Assembly (NCBI GenBank): GCA_015143295.1
Contig: CM026571.1
Location: forward strand, 33,322,505-33,386,504
Direction: 5' to 3'
Origin: Tetracentron sinense
Lineage: Eukaryota; Streptophyta; Magnoliopsida; Trochodendrales; Trochodendraceae
DNA length: 64,000 bases
Positions 11,306-21,875 of this stretch are shown here, in pieces. A program made the position numbers and the translations under genes. The notes under the pieces are model-generated. The model was not told the origin of the DNA and did no database searches. It worked only from the letters and a program-made list of their open reading frames with translations. Each line of letters opens with the position of its first letter. The stretch's first letter is position 1.

Positions 11306-12554
11306 CTTGCACCACATCGTCAGATGCAAGTGCATCACCCTCTGTCAAGGCAAAAACTCGCCCCTGGTTCGCCTGGCGAGACTGAGGTGTAGACCGGGTA
11401 GTCTGAGATGACGCCTGATATGATCCTGCTGGGCGTGCTGGTGGCCTAATCCCCTGAGACTGGCCTGGTAAATGCCGGGTAGGGCAATCCCTGATCACGT
11501 GGCCCTGGCGACCACAGTGAAAACATCCACCCGATGCTCTTAGGCAATCCCCAGCTGGGTGCCGTCGGCCGCATGAAGGGCAGGCCTCGTGTGTGCGGGT
11601 AGGAGGGGCCTGAGGTGGAGCATATCTCGCCACCTGAGGTGCAACTGGCCATGGGGCCGGGAGAGCCTGAGGTCGAGGTGCCTGTGGCACGTACTGCCGT
11701 GGTGCTGGGGCCGCATAAGTCGGCCTCATCGGTGGTGCTGGCCATGTATACTGATAAGGTCCGGTACGATTCCGCCTCTCTGGAGGTGCTGAACTACTAG
11801 CTTGGCCTCTCGCCAACTCTCTCTTCTTAGACACTGCTTCAGAATTGGCCTCAACCAATAAGGCCTTATCCACTACTTCGGCGTAAGTGGCGTGCCTGAA
11901 AACTGACACTTTCTCCATGATGACATCCTTGAGCCCTTGCTCAAACCTCCTCGCCTTCATTGCCTCGGTGGAAATCATATGTGTCGCGAAGCGTGATAGC
12001 TCCGAGAACTTGGCCTCATAAGCGGCCACAGACATCGAACCTTGCTCAAGGTTGATGAATTCTCTCTCTTTCTTTTCCCGAGCTCCAACCGGGAAATACT
12101 TCTTATAGAACGTGTCCTTAAACTCCTCCCAAGTCCAAGGTTGACCCTGCATGGTCAAGTCTCGTGTCCTCAATGCGGACAACCACCAATGGTGGGCTTC
12201 ACCCTCTAGCATGAAAACTGCCCATGCTACCCTATCCTCCTCTGTAGGCGAGAGGACCGCAAAAATATTCTCCATCTGGAGGATCCACGCCTCTGCTGCG
12301 AGAGGGTCCACACTCCCATGGAAGGATGGAGGCCTCAATCTCCTGAATGCCTCAACTCCAGCTGTACGATGTACTGGAGCTGCGGGCGGTGGAGTAGGTG
12401 CCGCTGATGCCGGTATAGTTTGCCGAGCCGCCAGGATGGCGAGTGTCTCAGCAATAGAGCCTAAGACCTGAGAGAGGTCCGGCTGCTCATCCTCATCTCT
12501 AGAAGAAGATGAAGCTCTGGTGTGTGGTCCACGACCCCGTGTGCCCCGCCTCAT
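11295..12554 (-). CDS. gag: Gag polyprotein of chromovirus
   Basis: Uninterrupted 419-residue frame starting M-R-R-G-T-R-G-R-G. The N-terminus is Arg/Ser/Pro-rich. A retrotransposon gag (capsid) domain occupies about residues 70-215 (F-H-G-S-x-D-P, W, then W-T-W-E-E-F). A Pro/Ala-rich linker follows, then two zinc knuckles at about 320-360: C-P-S-C-G-R-R-H-P-A-G-D-C and the classical C-F-H-C-G-R-Q-G-H-V-I-R-D-C. The protein packages element RNA in cytoplasmic particles. The stop falls inside the candidate intron, so unspliced RNA would give Gag alone. The start Met lies 361 bp from the LTR, behind an untranslated leader. No damage seen. Confidence 0.9.
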   Translation of the reverse strand: MRRGTRGRGPHTRASSSSRDEDEQPDLSQVLGSIAETLAILAARQTIPASAAPTPPPAAPVHRTAGVEAFRRLRPPSFHGSVDPLAAEAWILQMENIFAVLSPTEEDRVAWAVFMLEGEAHHWWLSALRTRDLTMQGQPWTWEEFKDTFYKKYFPVGAREKKEREFINLEQGSMSVAAYEAKFSELSRFATHMISTEAMKARRFEQGLKDVIMEKVSVFRHATYAEVVDKALLVEANSEAVSKKRELARGQASSSAPPERRNRTGPYQYTWPAPPMRPTYAAPAPRQYVPQAPRPQALPAPWPVAPQVARYAPPQAPPTRTHEACPSCGRRHPAGDCLRASGGCFHCGRQGHVIRDCPTRHLPGQSQGIRPPARPAGSYQASSQTTRSTPQSRQANQGRVFALTEGDALASDDVVQGTR

Positions 12555-12899
12555 GACTAAAGTCCTGAGAAAAATAGCACCACATGAGTCTCACTTGAAA
12601 ACACAGTTTATTTCAATGTTGTTTCACAATAATTCGATCTGTATTAGTTGTATAATACTAATATACATCACATCAAGTAATCAGAGTATTCATCACATTA
12701 TACTTATACTTTAGTGTTCTAGCGTACCTAGGACCCGTACTTGGTTAAAGCAACCATTTTAGACTAAGACTAAAGTTTAGTCTTACACTTGGAACCAGAC
12801 TCGCTCCCGACTTACTTCCTTCCTAACTTGTTTCCTGACATATGCTCTTGTCAAGCCATGGCATAAGATTCTAAGTGACCCTAGAGACCTAAAGCCTAA

Positions 12900-12911
12900 G
12901 CTTTGATACCA
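12900..12911 (-). promoter_or_regulatory. Primer binding site (initiator tRNA-Met type)
   Basis: Minus strand TGGTATCAAAGC, four bases from the LTR. It differs at one position from the TGGTATCAGAGC motif that pairs with plant initiator tRNA-Met. Confidence 0.85.
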
Positions 12912-12915
12912 CTTC

Positions 12916-15235
12916 TGTCGCGACCCAAAACCCACCCTAGGAGTTAGAGTGAATCTTGGACGACTCAATCATGACTTACATGACTTGCTTGACAAACCAA
13001 CCTGCAAAAACCCACAGAGCATATACAATAGAGGACATTATAGCGGAAACATAACTATAAAACACAGCGGAAGTCTAACAAACCTCTAAGTATATACATA
13101 TGGTCCAAGTTTATACAAAAAGTAACCAGAAGAAAGTGCGGACAGACCCGCCAAAATACATGGATATAATCTCTCATCTCACCCACAGCTAATCCACTCA
13201 GAATCTACAACCACCTAATGGTAACCCTCTACTAGAGGTTCCTCAAAAGGCTCCTCGACGTACTCCTCCTCCACCCATGGACTCGGAGCACAGATATCAA
13301 ATGGAGCAGCTGCTCCGCCGTCACCTGCCGACATAAGAAGTACGGCTGAGCATGGAATACTCAGTGGGTACTAAGCACTAACCAATAGTCATAGCATACA
13401 GATAGCATACATAAAGGAGGAAGCAAGTTGCATATATAGAACATGAACAATTTATATCATACAAGGAAGCAAAACAATTTATAATCATGCTTGTATTTCG
13501 TAGAAAGCCGATGAAACCTCTTGAAAACATCGTGCACTTGACTTGACTTGAAAATACCATTTCCGTGCTTGAAACTTGTTATGTTGTCTTATCTTGTCAT
13601 ATCATGCGTGTCATGTCATGTCATGCGTGTCATGCGAGTATCATGCTTGCTTGTTCATAATTTAAACATGTTCACATGCCTAGTTGCCGTTCATAGTCCG
13701 TCACAACTAGTACCCTATATGCAGATGGGTATGCCTAGTTGCCGTTCATAGCCCGTCGCAACTAGCATCCATGCAGAATGTGAATGCCTAGTTGCCGTTC
13801 ATAGCCCGTCGTAACTAGCTTCCATTCGTGATGTGTGATGCTATGCTATTCGTGTCATGCCATGCTATGCTATGCGTGTCATGCGATGCTATGCATGTCA
13901 TGCGAGGGGATGGGAGACCTTTCCCTATGAAATGCATGATTGTCTTGCCCTTGTCAAAAGCGAAGTGAAATATATCTTAGGATATGCCCCACCTCTACGC
14001 CCCATACTTAAAACATCGGTAAATCACGTCATTTCATGCGTGCTCGTGAGATCGTGTGCATACTTGCATTTGGAATTAAATATAGCAATTTGGGGTAATT
14101 CACAAAGCATAGCATATAGCAATTTAAGTGAGTAATAATCTACGCATTTTAAGAAATGTAGGAAACACACTATCATGAACCCTAACAATTTAAAGAGCAA
14201 TCAAGCGTAGGTTCCCTTAATTTATCATTTATTTTGTTCACCTTGGCATTTCATCAAACATGGGGTGTGTTCATTATTCACTTAAACCTAGATCATGCTT
14301 TTCTAGGTGGGTTATGCTCACATCACACTTGTATGTTCATTATTAGTACAATGCCCTTTCCCATTCGTTCATCACATCATCCACACGGCATCCATTCGCC
14401 AACATCCATCTCCATTCACCATTCATACCACCAATCTCATAACACATATATATGTGAAGGAAAACAAGAAGAAATAAAGGAAAAGAGAAGCTATAACTAG
14501 GAGGGTAGTAAGAAGTACCGACCTTGAACAATGAGGAAGAAATCCCCCTTTCAAAACGACCGTGAGTTGCTGCCCTAGCTTGAGGAGAGTGCCCCACACG
14601 AGCTTGAGCCGAGATCTCGAAGAAAATGAACTTGAGGTGAGTGTGGGTTCACAACCCTTTGATTTCTCCTCCAAAAATCAAACCCTAGGTTAGGGATCGC
14701 CTTCTTCTCCTCTCCTTAGCTCTCAATCTTCTAAGTATTGTAAAATAAGCCCTAAAGGCTCGGGCAAGACTCTTAAGGTAAGAGTAAACTGCCCAAAAGA
14801 CTAAAACACCCTTACTAAGTTTTCTGCAAAAACGCGAGTACCGAGCGATCGGTGTTAATGACCGATCGATCGGTTGCCTACCGATCGATCGGTTTCATAA
14901 CCGAGCGATCGGTTAAAATTTCACTCTCTGGAAAATTTCCCCATACAAAAATCTCGACCAGTCGATAGCCTCCGAGCGATCGGTTTTGGACCGATCGATC
15001 GCTCCATGGACCGAGCGATCGGTGGTCTGCAGGTCCAAACTGTTTTGGCCATAACTTTTGACTCGTTCGTCCGATTTCGACGATTCAACTTGCGTTGGGT
15101 TCGTACTTCGAAAACGAACATTTTTGACGTTTCGGAATTTCCAATTTCTTCCTTATTTATTAATTATACCTCTTTAAAGGCAAAATGGCAACGAAAGTGT
15201 CATGCATTAAATGTGAAAAGGTCCGGGGCTCTACA
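12916..15235 (-). repeat. 5' LTR of chromovirus
   Basis: Same length and content as 5415-7734. In element orientation it would carry the promoter. I do not see a classical TATA box, only AT-rich steps downstream of the CGATCG palindromes. Confidence 0.93.
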
Positions 15236-15285
15236 CTTTCCCCTTCCCCCTCTCTCTCAAGTGCATCGCACGTGCCACCCACTAG

Positions 15286-15542
15286 TATATATATATGAGA
15301 AATGCTCTACTTCACTCAATGTGTGAATTTATTAACCTTGACCAGACTCTTTTACTCTATGTATTGAATATCATTCTATTAAATAAAAAGATATTTTGGT
15401 ATTTTCATAGGAGACAATTCATTAAATAGGGGAGACAACAAATTCAAAAAAATTCAAACTATACCTTCTCTCTCTTACATTTAATAACTAATCACATATG
15501 TAAAGACTAAAGTACCCTTAACTTTAGTGAGTTTTGATAATT
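15286..15542. other. Flank between Helitron and Ogre-like element
   Basis: AT-rich, no gene or repeat structure recognised beyond a short (AT)n tract at 15286-15295. Confidence 0.5.
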
Positions 15543-15589
15543 AGTACCGTAAGCACCTAATTGTTACACCTTGTCTAACTAGGATTAGT

Positions 15590-15990
15590 TTAAACTTAAC
15601 CCTGGCCATCCCCAGCAAAGTCCCCTGTAGAAACCTAGACTAGCCCTAGACCTAGCCATAGGTGGACCACAGGCCGAACCTAGTAATCCCTAGATATACC
15701 CTCAAACCCTTGGGCTCAAAGCCCATTACCAATACGAAAACCCTAAACCCTAGTGTGACCTTAGCTGAACCCTAGCTAAACCCTAGATAAGCCCTAGAAC
15801 TAGCACTAGTTTAAACCCTAGCCAAGCCTAGGTACAACCCTCTTGGGCTCAAGGCCCATCACCATTAAACATACCCTAAACCCCAAGCAAACCCTAGGCT
15901 AACCCTAGTTAAACCCTAGGTCTAACCTTAGGTGAGCCCTAGAACCAACCCTAGGCCTAACCCTACCCTAAGCCCTAGCAAAACCTAGGT
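15590..15990 (+). repeat. Telomere-like AACCCTAG array inside LTR
   Basis: Many degenerate units of the form (A)ACCCTAG/CCTAGCC, close to the plant telomere unit CCCTAAA but mostly with G as the last base. The same array occurs at 35500-35850 in the 3' LTR, so it was part of the LTR and is not a fresh telomeric insertion. Confidence 0.6.
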
Positions 15991-16397
15991 TTAGGTCCTC
16001 ATGGGCTCAAGGCGAGTTTACAGTCCAAAATCCACAAAAGCTATAGAGCAAGGCCCTTGGGGGCCCAAACTTGGGCCCACCAACCCCTAGGGTGGGGCCC
16101 ACAACCCCTCCATCCGAAAAATGGGCAAGAAAACCCTAGAATGGCAAGTCTTATCCTCAACATGGCCCAAGTGTGTGAGGGCCTGGTCCTAAGTAGAAAA
16201 AACCTCAAAGTGTCGGTAATCGAATTATTGACACCTTATTTTTGCCTGTGTTTTGGGTGGCGGTAATTCGATTACTGCCACTCCTGAAACTCTGCAGTTG
16301 CTTGTGTAGGCTCCCCCCTGCCCACCTGGGTCCTTCACCACCGGTTCTCCATGCCTGTAGGATTACCCAAAGGCCCTTGAGGACCTCCCCTTCTCCT

Positions 16398-16405
16398 CTA
16401 TAAAT
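16398..16405 (+). promoter_or_regulatory. TATA box of Ogre-like 5' LTR
   Basis: CTATAAAT, conserved at 36260-36267 in the 3' LTR with the same CTTCTCCT context. Likely core promoter marking the U3/R side. Confidence 0.65.
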
Positions 16406-16656
16406 CCCAAGCCTTCCCAGTGCAAAACTCACGGCCAAAAACTTGTGGCAAAGCTCTGCCAAACTCTAAACCTTCACCCTCACTGCAACTAGTGCCATCC
16501 CAGCCTTGTCTTTCGATCCAAGCAAACCCTTAGCCTTCCCTGAGGCTTACCAGGACCCCCAGGTCACCCCTAACCCACACCACCACCTCCACTCACAGTC
16601 CATTGCCAAGCACTTACTGTTTATGGTAAGCTAAGCCTCACCCCTCCACTCCCACT

Positions 16657-19059
16657 GTAGAGACCCCGAATCTTTTTCATGTTTTTACTTCATTGTATTA
16701 GGGGGTATTATAGTCTTTATGATATTTATTGTATTATATATTTATTTGGTATGGTGTAAACTATGCTTAATCAAACTTGTAACGGAGGGATGTCATATCA
16801 CACCCTAAACTTTAGGAAGCTCTAGTTTTGGCACCGTTTACTGGAATTGAGTGATTCTTGAACCATTAGAAAGGTGTTGGAACCCTCTTCGAAGTTCATG
16901 TTTAATTGTTTTCCTTATTTTGAGTTTAAGCCAAGTCAATGGTGGGTTTTATCTAATGGAATTGCAGATCAGTCAACTTTGGGGACAATTTAGTCTATTA
17001 ATTAAGTGGAATTTAGAAATTCTAAATTGTTAGAAATGTTCGTTTTCGAGAGACGAATCCAACCCAAGTTGAATCGTCAAAATCCGTCGAGCGAGTCAAA
17101 AGTTATGGCCAAAACGGTACGATGGGTCAGAAATCTACAGAGCACCGATCGCTCGGTTAGAAGTAGCGATCGATCGGTCCAAAACCGATCGATCGGTATC
17201 TATCGACTGGTCCAAAATTTTGTTGGGGGAAAATTTCCAGTGAGTGCTTTTTTTGACCGATCGCCTTGTCAAGAGCACCGATCGCTCGGTTGAGAACCGA
17301 TCGATCGGTCATAACCACCGATCGCTCGGTCCTTCGTGTTTTTGCAGAAATTTAGTAAGGGCTTTTTGGTCTTTTGTTCTCAGACCTTGGGGCTATAAAT
17401 AGGGGGTCCTACTCGAAATATTAAAATACTCTACCTATTTCTAACCTAATTTGGCAAAAAGGGGGAGAAAACCTAGGGTTTGAGGGAGAGGGTTGCTTGG
17501 AGAAGAAGGAGGTTGCTAGAAGATTGAAAGGAAAGCTTGGAGATCGTCCTCAAAGCTTCTCCAAATCTCCTCGGGAGTGTTTTGAATCCAAGGGAAGGAT
17601 TCCTAAGGTCGATATACTATCCTAATCAACTCTATTTTAATGTTTTGTGAATATTAATTTGATAGAAATGATAGAATAGAGATTAAATGCATTTTCCCCA
17701 AATTTTCTATGAAGTAAGCTAATTATTGATGGAAATGTGGATTGGATGTGGATAGAATATATGGAGGATGAGAAATGTATGGAGGATGGGATTAATATGT
17801 GGATGTGAATAATGAATTGATTGTATGGATGAATTATGGTTTGATGAATGCTTGAAAATATAGAAAGGAAATGGATTCATATTATGCGTACACAAGGTGT
17901 TTGTGAAAATGCTTGAAAGAATAAATGCTATTATACTCTTATGAAATAGTGGTAAATAGATCATGAATTGTGTTAAGAATTATGATAAGATATATATATA
18001 TATGATTGTTTGGTAAGTATATCTAATTACTTGCATGGAAATTGGTAGTCGGGAATGTAAGAACTTAGAGGAACATCTCTCAAACCGGGAATTCTCTAAC
18101 TATTTGGTATGGGACATATAGTGGAGTTTCCATGGTGGGAGATCGGAATCTAAGCAATTACCGACTCGAATGTTAATTTCGACACTTAAGTACACAAGCA
18201 CGTGTATGTTAAGATAAGAGTCTCACAAGTCACACATGTGGACCACAAGCATGAGCATGACCTATGTATGACATTCTGAATAAGCATAAGCATGACATGG
18301 TCCGTATCCGCCAAGAACGGCATGTCAACCATATGATTTCTAAGGCATGGTCCGTATCCGCCAAGAACGGCATGTCTCATTACTGTGTGATCTGAATAAG
18401 TGCATAAGCATAAACATCTCACAAGCACGTGGTCTCATAAGCATAAGCAACTCATAAGTGTATTGTCTTCCAAGTCTAAGATTCTCACAAGTACACGAGT
18501 CAAGGTGATGATATGATGTATATGCGCACACGTTCTTCCACACTCTGATTATGTTATTATGTTATTGGATATGTTTCTAACTAAGCGCAAGTATATTATT
18601 ATTGTTGGTTGGATTTTATATACACTGAGTACCTTTGTACTCAGCCGGACTTTGTCTTGGCAGGTTTAGAGCAGGAGTACACGGCGGAGCCGTGGGTTGA
18701 GGAAACATACGCAGAGGAAGGAGGTGAAGGTGGGCCTTCTGAGGAGGGAGCCAGAGACTTGGGTGGCTACACCTCTTAGTTTTTATTTCATTTGATTGAG
18801 AGAGTTGTATTAGACATGAGTAGACATTGCTTAGTAGACATTTTTAGTTGTGTATCAGACTCTTTGGTTTTAGAGTGAGTTGTATATGTTTACCGTAGAC
18901 TTTTGCTATTTGATTATAGTTTATATACCAGAATTTTATTATCCTCATTTTTGGAGACTCGTGTTAGTGTGCCTTGCATGTCATGGATTTTAAGCAGGTT
19001 AAGTAATATGGCGATCTTAAAGAACTATTTCAGCCTTGTGGGATTTTGGGGTCGTTACA
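16657..19059 (+). mobile_element. Solo LTR, chromovirus-related (2403 bp)
   Basis: TGTAGAGACC...GTCGTTACA flanked by CCCAC at 16652-16656 and 19060-19064. The uninterrupted sequence is present at about 36510 in the other LTR, which confirms the insertion point. It is related in layout to the chromovirus LTR: a conserved block (17040-17110), CGATCG palindromes (17146-17335), then a TATA box (CTATAAATAG, 17393-17402), and a tandem hairpin (18294-18386). A solo LTR arises by recombination between the two LTRs of a full element. Confidence 0.9.
17393..17402 (+). promoter_or_regulatory. TATA box in solo LTR
   Basis: CTATAAATAG about 60 bp downstream of the last CGATCG-type palindrome, followed by a G-rich stretch. 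Good plant TATA consensus. Confidence 0.65.
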
Positions 19060-20999
19060 CCCACTCTTGTCCATGACCACTGGAGGTTTCCTACACCCAA
19101 AGGGAACTCCTTAGGCCAGGTCCACCCTCTACACCATTGCGTACCAGGGACCACAGCAACCCACAGCCACTATCATACCTCTACAGTAGGTAGGATTCTC
19201 CTTATTGTTGTTTACTGCTCAACCGGATAAAAGACCCCCTGGTCCTGTTCCAGGGGGTATTCTTTGCTTGTTTTTTATTGTTTATAGCTTAAACAGGCCA
19301 AGGATAAGGTTCCCTCATCTCCTCGTAGGTGTAGGGATACCTTTGAGGTTTGAGTTTGGGTCCAAGACCCCATTTCGACGCATGGAACACTCCCCATAGG
19401 GGCTGGGGGTCCCTTAGTCCATGACGGAACCCCTAGACCCCTGCTCGTATAGTTAACATTGGAGAAATATAGTTTTTTTAAAAATCTGCAGATGGTCGGT
19501 AATCCCATTACCAACCAAACCTTATCCCTCTGTTTTTGCTTCGTTAACCATGGTTAACTTGAACCCTGGTCAGTTCTAGGGCCAGGGTTAGTTGCTTTAG
19601 GCCCTTGGCAAGCCCCCTGTAAAAAACCAGATCCTAACTCAACCCTTAACTAGGGTTGGTTAGCTTGCAAACCCAAATCACTAGACTGTCGGCAGTCTGT
19701 TTATTGACTTTAAGGGCTATTTTCACAGTGACTTTGGGCCCCTGTGGGGCCCACAACCCTTGTGCTCTAGGGTCCACCCCAAGCATGTTTGAAAGCCCTC
19801 ATGCCCCTCTACCTCCCTACAAATTTTCAGGTCCAGGTTCCATGCTTAACCAGGGTTAACAGGCCCCCAAACATAGTTAATCACATGTACAGTGTTGTCG
19901 GAGGTCAGACTGCCGACATTACAAGTTCTATTTTTATCAACTTTGGGCCCCTGTGGGGCCCACACCTAAGCTCTTTGGACCTAAGACCAAGCCCAGTAGA
20001 CTCCTGGCACTTCAGGCTATCTTTTCAAGTGTTTGTTTTCCTTAGGGGTGATCCCTAACCCTGGTTACAACCCTACAAACCATGGTTAAAAATTTACGGA
20101 AATGGAGGTAATCCGATTACCTCCATTCTGTATATTTTTTATCTTAGGCTTTGTGCTGGGCCCAAACCTGGTAGGAGGCCATTCTAGGCCCTGCCATACC
20201 CTTTGGGCCCAATTTTGACTGGCCTTGACCCTTAACCATGGTTAAAACGGCCTCCGGTTAACTTTTAACTATGGTTAAACACCACTTAACCCCACAAAAA
20301 TTTGGAAAAATCCCTAAAAATTCAGAAAAATATAAAAGACCAAAAAAATTATCTTTTTGACCTTTTTAACAATAGTTAACACTCTTAACCATGGTTAACT
20401 CCCTTTTAACTCTGGTTAGCAACCCTAAACCTGAGTTAATACACCCATTTGCCTCCAGGCTTCATCCTTGGCCTACCGGGCCTAAACTTAGTCTACCGGA
20501 CTACCCCTCGGCCTACCAGACCCATCACTTTGCACATTGGCCATCCTCGGTCAAGCAAAACCCTAATCTATTGGATTAGGCTCATTAGCCGCCTTTTGGG
20601 TTCACACACACATATCCCCTCGCCTTAGCACGGGCTCAAGTGCTAGAACTACGCTCGGTCTGATCTCACCCAATGTGAGTACATAGGTAACCCAACCCGG
20701 GTTCGACCATAGTTAGCTTTTACTTTCTTCCGGTTAGTATTAACTTAAACACTTAGGCATTTGTTTAATCTTGACATTAATTTTGGCTTAAACCTAACAA
20801 GTAGGGAACCACCATGTGTAGAAGTGTCAGAGTGCCTAACCCCTTCCCCGAACTTAACCGAACCTCTTACTGCGATCTTTGATCGTAGACCAAGACCTTA
20901 TCCAATATTTTCTGGGGACATATCCCTTTCGAACGAATAAGTGGCAACTCTTAACAATCCTGTGAGACCTTTTCGAGGGAGCGAAATCCTGTACTCACG
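19060..20999 (+). repeat. 5' LTR of Ogre-like element, second part
   Basis: Collinear with 36519-38456. Holds inverted repeats at about 19493-19518 and 20101-20127, several TTAACCATGGTTAA palindromes, and an internal duplication around GGGCCCCTGTGGGGCCCAC (19733-19755 and 19946-19968). It ends ...TACTCACG, against ...GTTCACA in the 3' LTR. Confidence 0.85.
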
Positions 21000-21875
21000 G
21001 CTCTAGCAACTCTGCTGCAGATTCTTGGCTTCAATGTTCAACCCGAAACCTAGGTTTAAGCCAAAATAAACCTCAAAATTAAAACAAATGCCTTAGTATT
21101 TAGCTTAACACTAATCACTTTTACACCTCTTAATGATTTGTGTACTGTGCATTTCATTCATACCATTATAGTGTAATCAAACCCAATACCCTTTAGACAG
21201 GCTTATTACGTTAACGGCCACTGGATGATCCTTGGTGTCAATGGCTTAAAAGTCTTGGAGGTCCGCTGAACTTGGCCTGCTGAGTGATGACCCTCAGGAA
21301 ACGGTTCTAAACGCTCTCGCATACACCAATCATTCATTTTCAGGTATGTTTCATACCGGGAAGCAGAATATACGGTGTTAAGTGACCCCCCATCCTTAGG
21401 ATCACACTTGCATACACCTGCATTCATACATATAGCCTAGGCTAGAGTATAGTCTACAAGCATTCCATCTGAAAGGATTCCCTAACCCTAACCTACTTGC
21501 ACCCTATACCTGTCACCAACCTTGGCTGGTTATCCGGGTACTTTACCCGAGTAATCACCCATCCAGGGGCATGTACTGAGCCTTACCTGTACTTGTAATA
21601 AAACACAACTAACCCCGTGTCCTGACATAGTATATGGGGTTCAAATCCCAGGCGGATAGGCCTTCTCCAGGCCTACCCCTAGCCTTGACCTAATAGGCTC
21701 CTTGGGTTCCCAACAAACCGGGTTAAAGCACGTCGGAACTCTGTCCGACTGCCCTATCGGCTCACATATGCCTTGTCACACCCAATCAAAAAATCAAAAA
21801 TTGCATCATTTTGCATCTTTGTATTTTCATATGAATTTCACAATACACTCATCAAGTCTGTACTTATCCTTGTAG
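21000..21875 (+). other. Untranslated leader and degenerate primer site of Ogre-like element
   Basis: The 20 bases after the LTR (GCTCTAGCAACTCTGCTG) look like a worn primer binding site of the TGGCGACTCTGCTG kind seen in Tat elements. The rest up to the first Met of ORF1 shows no coding signal. Confidence 0.45.

Larger units (their letters stand above)
5415..15235 (-). mobile_element. Near-complete Ty3/gypsy chromovirus (element B)
   Basis: Two 2320-bp LTRs flank gag and pol on the minus strand, with primer site, polypurine tract and a perfect 5-bp target duplication (CTTTC at 5410-5414 and 15236-15240). Domain order is gag, protease, RT, RNase H, integrase, C-terminal chromodomain-like segment, as in plant chromoviruses of the Tekay/Del type. 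I count about six differences between the LTRs (for example 5448, 5846, 5867, 6292, 6312, 6326 against their counterparts), so the insertion is recent. It is probably inactive: there is a stop within integrase and an altered RT active site. Confidence 0.93.
4941..15285 (+). mobile_element. Helitron split by a chromovirus insertion
   Basis: The 5' end TCTCTAATATTATAATGAG at 4941 follows host A. The 3' end is a GTGC-rich hairpin (15261-15276) and CTAG at 15282-15285 followed by T. Removing the retrotransposon at 5415-15235 and one copy of its 5-bp duplication leaves about 519 bp. The part before the insertion (5270-5414) and after it (15236-15285) together match the Helitron tail at 54260-54481, in the same order. 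This supports the reconstruction. Non-autonomous: no Rep/helicase seen. Confidence 0.7.
15548..16656 (+). repeat. 5' LTR of Ogre-like element, first part
   Basis: Pairs with 35404-36518 of the 3' LTR. It starts CGTAAGC where the 3' LTR has TGTAAGC. Contains a dense AACCCTAG-type array (about 15590-15990), two long inverted repeats (16210-16234 and about 16257-16281) and a TATA box at 16398-16405. Confidence 0.88.

Noticed and set aside
15590..15990. Interstitial telomere or chromosome-fusion scar
   Set aside because: The same degenerate array is in both LTRs of the Ogre-like element, so it is part of the LTR.
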